The translations under genes and the position numbers were made by a program. The notes under the pieces are model-generated. The model was given only the letters and a program-made list of their open reading frames with translations. It had not been told where the DNA came from and did not search any database. From Streptomyces sp. 840.1 (GTDB lineage Bacteria > Actinomycetota > Actinomycetes > Streptomycetales > Streptomycetaceae), in assembly GCF_003751445.1 (NCBI RefSeq), contig NZ_RJUU01000003.1:744001-808000 (forward strand): 64,000 bases of DNA. The letters run 5' to 3'. Below are positions 32,446 to 42,159 of this stretch, one piece after another; the stretch's first letter is position 1, and every line of letters starts with the position of its first letter.

Positions 32446-33759
32446 TCAACAAGCGGTATCGGCTTGACCGTTTATGAGGTGGTATGACGCACGTGCGTCC
32501 AGCAGGAGCGGGATCAGCCTCCGGGCGGGCTGGGCCAGCGGTACGTACACACCGTCACCGTCGGGCCGGGAGGTGACGCCGTGCAGCGCGAGTTCGTCCC
32601 CGGCCCCGGCGAACTGGGCCGCCGTGAGCCGGTACCCGCAGGGCGGATGCGCGAGGACGTCGCCGGGCCCCGGGGCCTCGTTGTCGGCGCCGCCCAGCAG
32701 CACCGGACCCCGGCCGGTGGACCCGGCCGCCCTGGAGCGTGCGGTGGCGGCGGCGATCTCGCCGCGCCGCTCCTCGGCGTACGAGAACAGTCCCTTGAGG
32801 GCGGCGAGTTGGGAGTGCACCCGGCGGCGGTCGTTGAGAGCGGGGTCGGCCCGCTCCGCGTCGGTGAGCGGATCCACGCGGGACTCGACGAGCAGGGTCA
32901 CCGCGCCTTTGAGGCCCGCCGCGTTGCGCAGGATGCGCTCCTGTCCGTCGCCCGCCGTCTGCCTGACCGGCCGGCCGGTGACCGGGTCGGTCCAGATTCC
33001 GTAGAGCCCGCTGTCGTGTCCGGCGTCCCGGGCGGCCGGACGCACATGGTCCTCGGCCAGCACCTCCGACTCCTCGCGCACCCGGCCGTCCACGTTGGGA
33101 TTGCGGGGCCACAGTACGGCCAGGTCCTTGTCGTAGTAGGGCGGGCTCGCGCCGTACTCGTGCAGGTCGTAGACCACATCGGGCCGGTCCTCGCGCAGGA
33201 CCGCCGCGATGGCGCGGGCCTCGGCGGTGCGCAGTGCGAGGTGGTCGCGGTTGATGTCCACCCCGTCGGAGTTGCCCCGGGTGCCGGCGGCACGGCCGTC
33301 GGGGTTGGCGGTGGGCACGACGAGGATCTCGGTGCGGGAGAGGAGGTCCTGGGTGGCCCGGTCCCTGGCATAGCCGAGGTCACGGATCGTCGTCAGACAG
33401 GCCTCACGGGCCGCCGGTTCGTCGCCGTGCTGGCTGCACACGAGGAGCACCTTGAGCGCGCCGGGGCGCCGGCTGCCGATCCGGACCAGCCGCAGCGGGC
33501 GGCCCTGCTTCGTCGTGCCGATGCGCCGGACGGAGACCCGGTCGCTGTGCCGGTCGACGGCCGCGAGCAGCGCGCGCTCACCGGCCGCGCCGGTCCAGCG
33601 CGCCCCGCCGGCCGATTCGAATCCGGTACGCGGCGGCGTCCGCGCGGCCTCGGCGGACCCCGTGAGCAGCGCGCCGGCCAGCACGGTGGCGACGGCCGCC
33701 AGCACGAGGCCGCGGCGCGGGCGACGGCCCGAGCGGGCACCCCGCACTCGTGTCGGCAT
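32446..33759 (-). CDS. Secreted M14 family zinc carboxypeptidase
   Basis: Exported metallopeptidase that would trim C-terminal residues or act on muropeptides, 437 residues from ATG 33759. A basic N-terminus and hydrophobic core to about residue 40, ending near GSAEA, form a signal peptide. Zinc ligands are visible as H..E in [13 protein letters not shown] and the His in [25 protein letters not shown] followed by VDINRDH carries the conserved substrate-binding Asn-Arg. The catalytic glutamate is likely in TLLVESRVD. The start has no clear ribosome site. It is divergent from the LacI gene, which may control it. Confidence 0.88.
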   Translation of the reverse strand: MPTRVRGARSGRRPRRGLVLAAVATVLAGALLTGSAEAARTPPRTGFESAGGARWTGAAGERALLAAVDRHSDRVSVRRIGTTKQGRPLRLVRIGSRRPGALKVLLVCSQHGDEPAAREACLTTIRDLGYARDRATQDLLSRTEILVVPTANPDGRAAGTRGNSDGVDINRDHLALRTAEARAIAAVLREDRPDVVYDLHEYGASPPYYDKDLAVLWPRNPNVDGRVREESEVLAEDHVRPAARDAGHDSGLYGIWTDPVTGRPVRQTAGDGQERILRNAAGLKGAVTLLVESRVDPLTDAERADPALNDRRRVHSQLAALKGLFSYAEERRGEIAAATARSRAAGSTGRGPVLLGGADNEAPGPGDVLAHPPCGYRLTAAQFAGAGDELALHGVTSRPDGDGVYVPLAQPARRLIPLLLDARASYHLINGQADTAC

Positions 33760-33946
33760 GGCCGGAAGGTACCGTGCCGGGCGCCCGCGCGACAGGTCTC
33801 CGGCCGTGCGGGACACCCGGGGCCGCGCCGTAACCGCTGTGCGCCCGCCAGGGATTACCGGGAGGCTCTAGGCTGGCGGGGTCCGTGCTGTCCGGCCGGG
33901 GCCCCGGCTGTCCCCGGCTCCCTCCCGCGCTTCAGAGGAGCGTCCC

Positions 33947-34990
33947 TTGCCCCGTCCGATCCCCGATGCCTCCCGCGACGCACGCCCGACCCTGGAAGCC
34001 GTGGCGGCTCTGGCAGGGGTGTCCCGGGCGACGGCCTCCCGGGTGGTCAACGGCGGTGCCGGGGTTCGGCAGCCACTGGTGGACCAGGTGCGCAAAGCGG
34101 TCGACGAGCTGGGCTACATACCGAACCATGCCGCCCGGACGCTGGTGACCCGGCGCAACGGAGCGGTCGCCGTGATCATCGACGAGCCCGAGGTCCGGAT
34201 ATTCTCGGACCCCTTCTTCTCCCAGCACATCCGTGGCATCAGCCGCGAACTCATCACGTATGACGCCCAGTTGGTGTTGCTCCTGGTGGAGGGAAGCGGG
34301 GATTTCGACCGGGTCACCCGTTATCTGGCCGGTGGCCACGTGGACGGAGTGCTGGCCTTCTCGCTGCACACGGACGACGAGCTGTCCGCGGTCATCAGCC
34401 GGTTCCGGGTGCCGACGGTGTACGGCGGGCGGCCCGGACGGCCGGGGGCGGCCTCCGGACTCGCGGTCCCCTATGTCGACTGCGACAACCGCGGCGGCGC
34501 CCGGGAGGCCGTACGCCATCTGGCCTCGCTCGGCCGCCGCCACATCGCGCACATCGCGGGCCCGCGCGACCAGACCTCGGCGCTGGACCGCATCGACGGC
34601 TACTTCGACGTGCTGCCCGACGGCGATCCCGCGCTCGTCGCGGACGGCGACTTCACCGCGGAGGGCGGCGCCCGCGCCATGGCCGGCCTGCTGGCGAGGC
34701 GGCCCGACCTGGACGCCGTCTTCGCCGCCAACGACCTGATGGCCTCGGGCGCCCTGCGGGTGCTGCGCGAGCACGGCAGGCGGGTGCCGCAGGACGTGGC
34801 GCTGGTCGGCTTCGACGACATGGAGTCGGTCGCCGAGACGACCGATCCGCCGTTGACGACGGTCCGTCAGGATGTGGTGAGCATGGGCAGGTTGATGGTC
34901 AAGCTGCTGATGGAACGGCTTGAGGACGGGACCGGCGACGCCGGTTCGGTGATCATGCCGACACAACTGGTCCGCCGCGCCTCGGCCTGA
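33947..34990 (+). CDS. LacI family transcriptional regulator
   Basis: 347-residue repressor. The N-terminal HTH LEAVAALAGVSRATASRVVN with hinge ELGYIPNHAARTL is followed by a periplasmic-binding-protein-like effector domain (about 70-345) with GHVDGVLAFS, GRRHIAHIAGP and DVALVGFDDME. The start is the TTG at 33947, with AGAGGAG 6 bases upstream. It faces the M14 carboxypeptidase gene across 187 bases and converges with the MpaB gene; no sugar-utilisation gene adjoins it, so its regulon is probably elsewhere. I found no clear LacI palindrome in the intergenic region. Confidence 0.93.
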   Translation: MPRPIPDASRDARPTLEAVAALAGVSRATASRVVNGGAGVRQPLVDQVRKAVDELGYIPNHAARTLVTRRNGAVAVIIDEPEVRIFSDPFFSQHIRGISRELITYDAQLVLLLVEGSGDFDRVTRYLAGGHVDGVLAFSLHTDDELSAVISRFRVPTVYGGRPGRPGAASGLAVPYVDCDNRGGAREAVRHLASLGRRHIAHIAGPRDQTSALDRIDGYFDVLPDGDPALVADGDFTAEGGARAMAGLLARRPDLDAVFAANDLMASGALRVLREHGRRVPQDVALVGFDDMESVAETTDPPLTTVRQDVVSMGRLMVKLLMERLEDGTGDAGSVIMPTQLVRRASA

Positions 34991-35039
34991 TCCGCACGCC
35001 CCGCGGTCGCCGGGTGACCGGACCACGCCGCGGCGCCCC

Positions 35040-35924
35040 TCAGCCGGGCATTGCCCCCGCACGCCGCCGGGCCTCCGCCGCCCGGTGGGCCGCTCTCGCC
35101 CGGCGCGCCCGGGGCAGGTACCGCAGCCGCTCCGGCAGCACCGGTACGACCACCCGCGCCACGGCACAGAACCGCCGCAGGGCCCGCTCCTGCCCGTCCG
35201 TCCACTCCAGGCCGATCGCCTCGCGCGCGTCCCGGGGCATCAGCCCGATGGTGAGGAAGCGGCGGAACCGGGCCAGCGGCACCAGGAGCACCGGCCACAG
35301 CGCCCTGAGCAGCACCCGCAGGAGGAGGGGGCCCCGGTCCGGCGGCGGTACGGGGGTACGGGGGGCGACGAGCTCGTCGACGACGACGGTCCGCTCGATT
35401 TCCTCGGCCAGCATGGCGCGGTAGTAGGGCCAGAACTCCTCGATCGTCTGCGGCATGTCCCGGTCGTGGATCCCGAGCACCCGGCCCACCTGGAGCCACT
35501 CCCGGTACAGGGCCCGCTCCTGGTCCCCGTCGAGCGGGCGGATCAGATACCGCGCCGCGTGCCGGTACACCGGGAATCCCGTGGCGTGCACCCATGCGTA
35601 GTTCTCCGGCGACAGCGCGTGATAGGGGCGGCCCCGGGTGTCGGTGCCCTGGATGGTGCGGTGCAGCCGGCGGAGCCTGCGCCCCTCCTGCGCGGCCTCC
35701 GCTCCCCCGTACACCCAGAGCTGGAGCGAGCTCAGGGAACGCTCACCGCGTCCCCACGGGTCCGTACGGAAGACGGAGTGCTCGTCGACGCCCGCGCCGA
35801 CCGCGGGATGGGCGACCTGGAGGGTGAGGGCGGCGGGCAGCATCAGCAGGGCCCGGACGTCACCGGACAGGCTCCACAGCACACCCCCGGGCGGGGGCGG
35901 TACGGGTTCCGGCTCGCTGCTCAT
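35040..35924 (-). CDS. MpaB/DUF2236 family oxygenase-like protein
   Basis: 294-residue member of the DUF2236 family, which includes the MpaB oxygenase and the heme b latex-clearing protein. GGVLWSLSGDVRALLMLPAA, LQVAHPAVGAGVDEHSVFRT and YRHAARYLIRP are recognisable, with histidines that could bind heme. A hydrophobic segment lies near residues 205-225, and the C-terminus is strongly basic. The ATG at 35924 has GGGAG 6 bases upstream. It diverges from a second DUF2236 gene, and the 267 bases between contain a near-perfect inverted repeat. The substrate is unknown; rubber cleavage should not be assumed. Confidence 0.85.
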   Translation of the reverse strand: MSSEPEPVPPPPGGVLWSLSGDVRALLMLPAALTLQVAHPAVGAGVDEHSVFRTDPWGRGERSLSSLQLWVYGGAEAAQEGRRLRRLHRTIQGTDTRGRPYHALSPENYAWVHATGFPVYRHAARYLIRPLDGDQERALYREWLQVGRVLGIHDRDMPQTIEEFWPYYRAMLAEEIERTVVVDELVAPRTPVPPPDRGPLLLRVLLRALWPVLLVPLARFRRFLTIGLMPRDAREAIGLEWTDGQERALRRFCAVARVVVPVLPERLRYLPRARRARAAHRAAEARRRAGAMPG

Positions 35925-36074
35925 TCGGTTCTCCCGGCGGTCTGCGGGCGCCCGGCCCGGCGACCGGTCCCCCTCGTGATCCAGTATGCGAGCGCTTCGT
36001 ACGTCACGCGCACCGGCCCCGCCGCCCCTTGCCGCAGGCCCGCCCGTCGGCACTGTTGACGACCTCGTGAAACA

Positions 36075-36100
36075 AGTCAATAGTATTTGTAACTTTGACT
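36075..36100. promoter_or_regulatory. Inverted repeat between two divergent MpaB genes
   Basis: AGTCAATAGT at 36075-36084 and ACTTTGACT at 36092-36100: the arms AGTCAA/TTGACT match perfectly and the AGT/ACT next to them extends the match with one bulged base. It lies in a short AT-rich island in the promoter region, so an operator is likely. Confidence 0.5.
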
Positions 36101-36191
36101 CACGGCAGCAGACGGCCCCTCACATCCCTTTCGGATCAATGGAGTTGGACCGTCAACTGGAAAGCCGGTACCCGGACAGGGAGGGCGCACC

Positions 36192-37079
36192 ATGGGCCGA
36201 TACAGCCGTCTGCACGAGATTCGCCGGATGGATCCGGCGCGCGACTACGCCGAGATCCTCCGCCTGATCTCCCAGTACGAGTTCCCCTGGGACTACCGGC
36301 AGGGGGTGAGCGTCGCCTTCCTGCGGGATTACGGCATCCCCCGGATCTCCGTGCTCCTGGACCGGACCCAGGAGTTCGAACGGGCCGGGCAGAAGCGGTA
36401 CGACGACACGGTGCTGATCGGGTACGAGATGGCCGCCGACGGATTCGACTCGGAGCGCGGGCGGGCGGCCGCGCGCCACCTCAACCGGATCCACGGCAAG
36501 TACCGGATACCCAACGAGGACTTCCTGTACGTCCTGGCGACCACCGTCGTCGGGCCGAAGCGCTGGATCGACCGCTTCGGCTGGCGCCCCCTGTGCCGGG
36601 TGGAGACCGAGGCGCTGACCGAGGTGGGCCGGAAGATGGCCGCGATGATGGGCATCGAGGACGCGCCGGACACCTACGAGGGGTTCGAGCGGCTGCTGGA
36701 CTCCTACGAGGAGCGGATGTTCGCGTACGACCCGGCGAACCGGCGGGTCGCCAACGCCACGTTCCGGACCATGGCCGCCTGGTACCCCCGCCCACTGCGC
36801 CCGGTGATCGCACGCTTCTCGCTCGCCCTGCTGGACGAACCGCTGCTGCGAGCCCTCGGATTCCGCGCCCAGCCCCGCTGGGCCCGCTCGGCGGCCGCCG
36901 CATCGCTGCGGGCCCGCTCGCGGTGCGTGCGCCTCCTCCCGGCACGGCCCCGCTGGCTGCCCTCACGCCCGCAGCCGCGTTCCTACCCCTTCGGCTGGCG
37001 GCTGGACGACCTGGGCCCGCACTGGGCGGGCAGCCGCCCCCTGGAGCCGCTGCCCGACGAGACGGCTGCCGCCGCCTGA
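36192..37079 (+). CDS. MpaB/DUF2236 family oxygenase-like protein
   Basis: 295-residue paralogue of the divergently encoded DUF2236 protein. It opens with ARDYAEILRLISQYEFPWDY and has LNRIHGKYRIPNEDFLYVLA and the LCRVETEALTEVGRKMA helix seen in MpaB-like proteins. The C-terminal part ends in a basic Pro-rich stretch. There is no signal peptide. The ATG at 36192 follows GGGAGGG. The two genes are probably controlled together from the shared palindromic region. The reaction is unknown, with heme-dependent oxygenation the family expectation. Confidence 0.85.
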   Translation: MGRYSRLHEIRRMDPARDYAEILRLISQYEFPWDYRQGVSVAFLRDYGIPRISVLLDRTQEFERAGQKRYDDTVLIGYEMAADGFDSERGRAAARHLNRIHGKYRIPNEDFLYVLATTVVGPKRWIDRFGWRPLCRVETEALTEVGRKMAAMMGIEDAPDTYEGFERLLDSYEERMFAYDPANRRVANATFRTMAAWYPRPLRPVIARFSLALLDEPLLRALGFRAQPRWARSAAAASLRARSRCVRLLPARPRWLPSRPQPRSYPFGWRLDDLGPHWAGSRPLEPLPDETAAAA

Positions 37080-37098
37080 ACCGTGCCGGGCGGCGGCG

Positions 37099-37120
37099 GG
37101 CGCCGCACCTCGGCGGCGCC
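37099..37120. terminator. Hairpin between convergent MpaB and ROK genes
   Basis: Perfect 8-bp arms GGCGCCGC and GCGGCGCC with loop ACCTCG, placed between two stop codons that face each other. Confidence 0.6.
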
Positions 37121-37130
37121 GGCGACCGGG

Positions 37131-38303
37131 TCAGCCGACGGTCGCCGCGCTCGGCGAGTCGCCGGGGGCGGCGTCGGACGTGCTGGCGGTGAAGAGCTGA
37201 GCCAGCACGGTGTAGGCGGCGCCGGACGCGTGGTCGAACGGGCCCGTCGCGGTGAGTTCCAGCGTGGGGTGCGGCGTGGCGCTGTGGGCGTAATGACCGC
37301 GGAACACCTGTTCCGTGCGCGCCGTGAGCGCCGGAATGTTCATCTCCGGCGTGAACGCCATGACGACGCCCTCGGGGCCGAACATCTTGGCGGCGTTGGC
37401 CGCGGCGGCGCCGAGCCGGTCCGCAGCGCTCTCGATGACGTCATCGCCTCCGGCGAGGCCGTCCGGCGCCACCCCGCGCCTCTCCAGCTCGCGCTCGATT
37501 CCCCAGCGGCTCGACCAGGTCTCGAGGCAGTCCTGCGCTCCGCAGTGGCAGGGACGCTTACTGCCGGTGCCGACGCAGGAATGGGCGAATCCGCCCGCGG
37601 TGCCGTTGAAGCCGCGGTGAATGCTTCCGTTCACCACCACGGAGGCACCGAGGCTCTCCCCGACGCTGAAGATCACGAGGTTGCGGCCGCCGGGCCCTCC
37701 ATCGAAGAGCAGCAGACCGGAAGCCACGGAGTTGACGTAGCTGTCGATGACGACCGGGGTGTCCATCAGGGACGCCAGCCGGCGCCGGAACGCGACGTTC
37801 TCCCAGCCCATCGAACCGCTGTGCCTCACTATCCCGCCCTGCTGGTCGACGACACCCGACACGGCGACCCCGACCCCGACGAGCGTGGCCGAGGCCCTGC
37901 TCGCGGTCGTGAGGCGCACCGCTCGGGCGATGGTGTCGGCCGCATCCTCGGGCCGCGTGGAGGTGAGCTGCTCCTGATGCGAGGCGACGACGTCGCCGCG
38001 CATGTTGACCAGCACCACATAGGCCTCGGTGCTCGACAGCCTGACCCCGGCGGCGAGCACTCCGTCACTGCTCAGATCGAGCAGCCGGGCGGGCCTGCCT
38101 CCGGTACTGCGGCCCGCCTCGGTCTCCGCGAGCAGCCCGGCGCCCAGCAATCGGGCCGTGATGCCGGTGACGGTGGCCGGGCTCAGCCCCGTCTCGACCG
38201 CGATCCGCGCTCTGGCGACGGGGCGGCGCACCCGCACGGCATCGAGGACCAGGGCTTCGTTGATCTCCCGGATCAGGGCTTTGCTCCCGGCGCGTGGCTT
38301 CAT
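37131..38303 (-). CDS. ROK family transcriptional regulator
   Basis: 390-residue sugar-sensing repressor (NagC/XylR type). The winged HTH at about 12-75 contains GLSPATVTGITARLLGAGLL, and the C-terminal two-thirds form the ROK actin-like sugar-binding domain, with GVGVAVSGVVDQQGG and the zinc motif CHCGAQDCLETWSS. It is divergent from the operon with the sulfatase and sugar importer, across 109 bases. A palindromic core GTCATTGAC lies in that region, and a better 19-bp version upstream of the Tat-exported propeller gene. It therefore probably represses both units, and an imported sugar would release it. Confidence 0.93.
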   Translation of the reverse strand: MKPRAGSKALIREINEALVLDAVRVRRPVARARIAVETGLSPATVTGITARLLGAGLLAETEAGRSTGGRPARLLDLSSDGVLAAGVRLSSTEAYVVLVNMRGDVVASHQEQLTSTRPEDAADTIARAVRLTTASRASATLVGVGVAVSGVVDQQGGIVRHSGSMGWENVAFRRRLASLMDTPVVIDSYVNSVASGLLLFDGGPGGRNLVIFSVGESLGASVVVNGSIHRGFNGTAGGFAHSCVGTGSKRPCHCGAQDCLETWSSRWGIERELERRGVAPDGLAGGDDVIESAADRLGAAAANAAKMFGPEGVVMAFTPEMNIPALTARTEQVFRGHYAHSATPHPTLELTATGPFDHASGAAYTVLAQLFTASTSDAAPGDSPSAATVG

Positions 38304-38368
38304 GACTGACGTTTCCTCCTAATGATCCAGCGGACAGGCGCCCCGTAGAGCGAGGCCCAGTGTAATTT

Positions 38369-38405
38369 ATTCGGTCATTGACAGAAGTTATACGCTGGTT
38401 AGCTT
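38369..38405 (+). promoter_or_regulatory. Leaderless promoter overlapped by predicted ROK operator
   Basis: TTGACA at 38378-38383 and TAGCTT at 38400-38405 are 16 bases apart, and the ATG at 38413 is 7 bases after the -10, so the message is probably leaderless. The core GTCATTGAC (38374-38382) covers the -35; positions 38369-38387 match the palindrome at 47142-47160 at 15 of 19 bases. Confidence 0.65.
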
Positions 38406-38412
38406 CCACACC

Positions 38413-39456
38413 ATGAATGACCACCTCGGAGCGGGTCAGGGGCATCGCCCCCAGGGCCCGCCCATCCGGATTCACCTGAGCGTCGCGCCCGCGGAACGGC
38501 GGGCGTTCTTCCCGGCGCCGACGCTCGGCGCGCTGGCCGCTCTCGGCGAGATCACCGAGAGCGAGCCGCTCGCGCTGCACACGCCCGACGAATTCGGCCG
38601 CGCCCTCGACGGTGTGCAGGTACTCGTGACCGCCTGGGGGTTCCCCCGGCTCGACGCCACCCGCCTCGCACTCGCCCCCGATCTGCGGTTCGTCATGCAC
38701 GCCGCATCCTCGATCCACTGGCTGGTGGGCGACGACTTCTGGGCCACCGGTCTGCCCGTCTCGCAGGCGGGAGCGGCGATGGGTCCGGCTGTGGCGGAGC
38801 TCTCCCTCACGCTGACGCTGTCGCTGCTGCGTCGCACCCACCGCCTCGATCACGCCCTGCGGTCCGGCCAGGACTGGGACACGGCCAGGGAGACGGGGCG
38901 CGGGCGCGAGATCAGCGGGGCGCGCGTCGGCGTTGTCGGCGCGTCCCGCACCGGCCGTCACTACATCCGCATGTGCCGGGCGCTCGGCGCCGATGTACGC
39001 GTCCACGACCCCTACATCCCGCCCGGCGATCCACTCACCGAGCTCCGCACCGGGCTGGCCGAGCTGCTGGCCACCAGTGACGTCATCGCGGTGCACGCAC
39101 CCGCCACCCCGGAGACCCACGGAATGATCGGTGCCGGGGAGATCGCGGCGATGCGGGACGGGGCGCTGCTCGTCAACACCGCCCGGCCCTCGGTGGTGGA
39201 CATGGACGCGCTGTACGCGGAGGTCGCCTCGGGGCGGATCGACGCCGCGCTCGACGTGTTCGCCAGCGAGCCGCTGCCCGTCGACGACCGCTGGCGCGGC
39301 CTGCCGAACGCCCTGCTGACGCCGCACATCGCGGGCGCGACCGCGGACTCGCGCCGGCGCGCCGGGCGGATCGTCGTGGAGGAGATCCGCCGCCACCTGA
39401 CGGGACAGCCTCTGGAACACGCACTTACGCGCGGCGACTTGGCGAGGATGGGATGA
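38413..39456 (+). CDS. D-2-hydroxyacid dehydrogenase family protein
   Basis: NAD(P)-dependent dehydrogenase of the phosphoglycerate/formate dehydrogenase superfamily, 347 residues. The catalytic triad is present: Arg in NTARPSVVDMDAL, Glu in VFASEPLPVDD and His in LLTPHIAGATADS. The nucleotide loop reads VGVVGASRTGRHY, so the usual GxGxxG has Ser at its second Gly. It is the first gene of the sulfatase-importer operon, and its ATGA overlap with the sulfatase implies a shared pathway. It may oxidise or reduce a 2-hydroxy or keto acid formed from a uronic-acid-containing glycan; the substrate is not known. Confidence 0.9.
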   Translation: MNDHLGAGQGHRPQGPPIRIHLSVAPAERRAFFPAPTLGALAALGEITESEPLALHTPDEFGRALDGVQVLVTAWGFPRLDATRLALAPDLRFVMHAASSIHWLVGDDFWATGLPVSQAGAAMGPAVAELSLTLTLSLLRRTHRLDHALRSGQDWDTARETGRGREISGARVGVVGASRTGRHYIRMCRALGADVRVHDPYIPPGDPLTELRTGLAELLATSDVIAVHAPATPETHGMIGAGEIAAMRDGALLVNTARPSVVDMDALYAEVASGRIDAALDVFASEPLPVDDRWRGLPNALLTPHIAGATADSRRRAGRIVVEEIRRHLTGQPLEHALTRGDLARMG

Positions 39457-40898
39457 CCCGGACCACGGCACGCAACGTCCTGCTGATCCACTGCCACGAC
39501 CTCGGACGCTTCCTCGGGGCGTACGAGGTCCCCACGGTCGTCACCCCTCATCTGGACACCCTCGCCGCCGAGTCGGCGCTGTTCGAGTCGGCGTTCGCCA
39601 CCGCACCGCACTGCAGCCCCGCCCGAGCCTCCCTCTTCACCGGCGCCTATCCGCAGACCAACGGCGTACTCGGCCTCACGCACGACCCGTTCGGATGGGA
39701 CCTCACCGATCCGTCGGCCCACGTCGCGAGCAGGCTGGCGGCCGCCGGCTACACCACCGAACTGATCGGTGTGCACCACGAGTCCAGGGTGCTTCCGGAC
39801 GAGATAGTCGCTGAACGGCTGGGGTTCGACCGGGTGCGTTCCGGCGGCGACCGGGACACGGTCGTCGAGCGGACCGTGGACGCCCTCGACCGGGCGGCCG
39901 TGTCGAACGCTCCCTTCTATCTTCAGGTCGGCTTCCACGAACCGCACCGCACGCCCGCGCGCGACGACCGCCCCGGCGTGATGGGCTTCCTCGGCGACAC
40001 GGTGAGCCCGGACAGCTCCCTCGGGATCACCGTCCCCGCCTATCTCCAGGACGACGCGGGAGCCCGCGAGGAGATCGCCGAACTGCAGGGAGCCGTACGC
40101 CACATGGACGAGGGTGTCGGGCGGGTCCTGGCCCGCCTCGACGCGCTCGGCCTGAGCGACGACACCGTCGTGGTGTTCACCACCGACCACGGCCTGGCGC
40201 TGCCCGGCGCGAAGTGCACCCTCTACGACCCGGGCCTGGAAGTCGCCCTCCTCATCCGGGCGCCCGGTCGCGAGCAGTGGCCGGGGCGCCGCGTCGTACA
40301 GATGGCCAGCCATGTCGACGTACTGCCCACCCTGCTCGAACTCGTGGGCCTGCCCGCTCCCGTGGGCCTGCCGGGCACCAGCCTGGTGCCGGCCGTGGAG
40401 AGCGGCACGGTGCCGCGGACCCACACCTTCGGCCAGCTCACCCACCACATCTACTACGACCCCAAGCGTTCGGTCCGCTCCACCTCGCACAAGCTGGTCG
40501 TCAACTTTGCCAACGCCCCGCGTGCCATGGACCCCACGCAGTCCTGGGTGCGCCGCAGCCTCCCGGCCGACCTGCGGGGGCCCACGGTGGAGACCAGCCC
40601 GGTCGTCGAGCTGTACGACCTCGTGCGCGATCCCCACGAGCGTGACAACCGCGCCGATGACCCCGCATACGCCGGCGTTCGCGGCGAGCTCACCCTCGCG
40701 CTGTCGCAGTGGATGCGTGACGTCGACGACCCGCTGCTGACCTCCCCGCCCCTGCTGGGCCGCCATCAGGACGCCCTCACCGTGCTGGCCGGCGCCGCAC
40801 CTCACGGCGGATCCGCCACTCCGCGCGACGCATCCACGACCGGCCCTCGCTCGCTCCCCGGCAAGGCCGTCGCACAACGAGAGAGAGAACGAGCATGA
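39453..40898 (+). CDS. Type I Cys-sulfatase, cytoplasmic
   Basis: Formylglycine-dependent sulfatase, 481 residues, that hydrolyses a sulfate ester or N-sulfate from a sugar. The sulfatase motif CxPxR is C54-S-P-A-R58 in PHCSPARASLFTGAYP; C54 is the residue converted to formylglycine. IHCHDLGRFLGAYE at the N-terminus and LQVGFHEPHR resemble the N-sulfoglucosamine sulfohydrolase (S1_8-like) branch. No signal peptide or membrane segment is seen, so it should act inside the cell on imported oligosaccharides. It overlaps both the dehydrogenase and the binding-protein genes, and a formylglycine-generating enzyme is made from the same operon. Confidence 0.93.
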   Translation: MTRTTARNVLLIHCHDLGRFLGAYEVPTVVTPHLDTLAAESALFESAFATAPHCSPARASLFTGAYPQTNGVLGLTHDPFGWDLTDPSAHVASRLAAAGYTTELIGVHHESRVLPDEIVAERLGFDRVRSGGDRDTVVERTVDALDRAAVSNAPFYLQVGFHEPHRTPARDDRPGVMGFLGDTVSPDSSLGITVPAYLQDDAGAREEIAELQGAVRHMDEGVGRVLARLDALGLSDDTVVVFTTDHGLALPGAKCTLYDPGLEVALLIRAPGREQWPGRRVVQMASHVDVLPTLLELVGLPAPVGLPGTSLVPAVESGTVPRTHTFGQLTHHIYYDPKRSVRSTSHKLVVNFANAPRAMDPTQSWVRRSLPADLRGPTVETSPVVELYDLVRDPHERDNRADDPAYAGVRGELTLALSQWMRDVDDPLLTSPPLLGRHQDALTVLAGAAPHGGSATPRDASTTGPRSLPGKAVAQRERERA

Positions 40899-42148
40899 GC
40901 ACACGACTGCTTCGCTGCGCGGCCGTCGCCGCGGCCGCCACTCTGACCGCCTCCGCCTGCTCGGCGTCGGGCGCCGGCGACGGCAGGTCCGAGGTCACGG
41001 TGTGGATGTACCCGGTCATCAAGGACGAGGCCGCGAGCAAGAAGTTCTGGGAGCGGACGGAGTCCACGTTCGAGAAGTCGCACCCGGACACCGACCTGAA
41101 CATCGAACTCCAGACCTTCGACAAGCGCGACGCGCAGATCTCCGCCGCCCTCGCCGCGGGCACCGGCCCGGACATCGTGCTGATCACCCCCGACCAGGCC
41201 GCCACCTACAACAAGGTCCAGGGGCTGCTGCCCGTCGACGACGCCGTCGCCGCCCAGCGGGGCGCGTTCTTCCCCGAGACCCTCAAGGCCGCCACCATCG
41301 ACGGCAAGCTGTACGGCGTACCGGTCTTCCAGAACATCAACAGCACCGCGTACAACACGAAGATATTCGCCGACGCCGGGCTCGCCCTCCCCAGAACCTG
41401 GGACGACGTGCGTAAGGCCGCGCCGGTGCTCGCCAAGAAGGGCATCGCCGTGATGGATTACGCCGGCAGCCCCGAGCAGACGCTGAACCTCTCCTTCTAC
41501 CCCCTGCTCTGGCAGGCCGGTGGCCGGGTCTTCAGCGGCGACGGCAAGGACGTGGCCTTCGACTCCGCGGCGGGGGTCTCGGCCCTTCAGTTCCTCGTCG
41601 GCCTCAAGAAGGCGGGCGGCCTGCCCGCCGACGCCGCCACCGAAGGCCCCGCCGTGCAGGGCGCCCCCATAGCCGCCTCCAAGGTCGCCATGCGGCCAGT
41701 CACCTCCCTGCCGGAACTCGCCCAGATGCGGGCGGCGCTGGGCGCGAAGAACGTATCGCTCGGTCCGCCCCTCCAGGGCAGGGTCCGCGCGACCTACGGC
41801 AACCCCGGCCTGCTCTCCCTGACCTCCATAAACAAGGACGAGAACCGGGACGCCGCCTACGACGTGCTCGCCTACCTGAGCTCGCCCACGGTGCAGAAGT
41901 CACTCAACACGGCCGCGGGCAGCTTCCCCACCCGCACCGACGTCAAGGCACCCGACACCGGGCCTGACTACCAAGTGCTCAACGAAGCGCTTCAGTTCGC
42001 CAATCCCGGTGAGTCCTCGCCCGCCGCGCGCCAGGTGATGGCGGCGCTGGCGCCCAGCATCCAGGCGGCACTCGGCGGCGACCTCTCGCCGGAGAAGGCC
42101 CTGGACAAGGCGGCAGGGGAAGCACGCGAGCTGCTCTCCCGGTCCTGA
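40895..42148 (+). CDS. Sugar ABC transporter solute-binding lipoprotein, family 1
   Basis: 417-residue extracellular lipoprotein that binds an oligosaccharide for the downstream permeases. The signal peptide ends at the lipobox-like TASAC near residue 22. VTVWMYPVIKDEAASKKFW, LAAGTGPDIVLITPD and KLYGVPVFQNINSTAYNT are typical of carbohydrate-binding family 1 proteins. The ATGA start overlaps the sulfatase stop. A 12-bp stem-loop just after its stop separates it from the permease genes, the classic arrangement giving more binding protein than permease. The ligand is predicted to be a sulfated oligosaccharide, from context only. Confidence 0.92.
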   Translation: MSTRLLRCAAVAAAATLTASACSASGAGDGRSEVTVWMYPVIKDEAASKKFWERTESTFEKSHPDTDLNIELQTFDKRDAQISAALAAGTGPDIVLITPDQAATYNKVQGLLPVDDAVAAQRGAFFPETLKAATIDGKLYGVPVFQNINSTAYNTKIFADAGLALPRTWDDVRKAAPVLAKKGIAVMDYAGSPEQTLNLSFYPLLWQAGGRVFSGDGKDVAFDSAAGVSALQFLVGLKKAGGLPADAATEGPAVQGAPIAASKVAMRPVTSLPELAQMRAALGAKNVSLGPPLQGRVRATYGNPGLLSLTSINKDENRDAAYDVLAYLSSPTVQKSLNTAAGSFPTRTDVKAPDTGPDYQVLNEALQFANPGESSPAARQVMAALAPSIQAALGGDLSPEKALDKAAGEARELLSRS

Positions 42149-42159
42149 CACAGCCAGTG

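Noticed and set aside
35040..37079. Latex-clearing protein (rubber degradation).
   Set aside because: DUF2236 is broad, and the proteins lack secretion signals expected of Lcp; only the family can be claimed.
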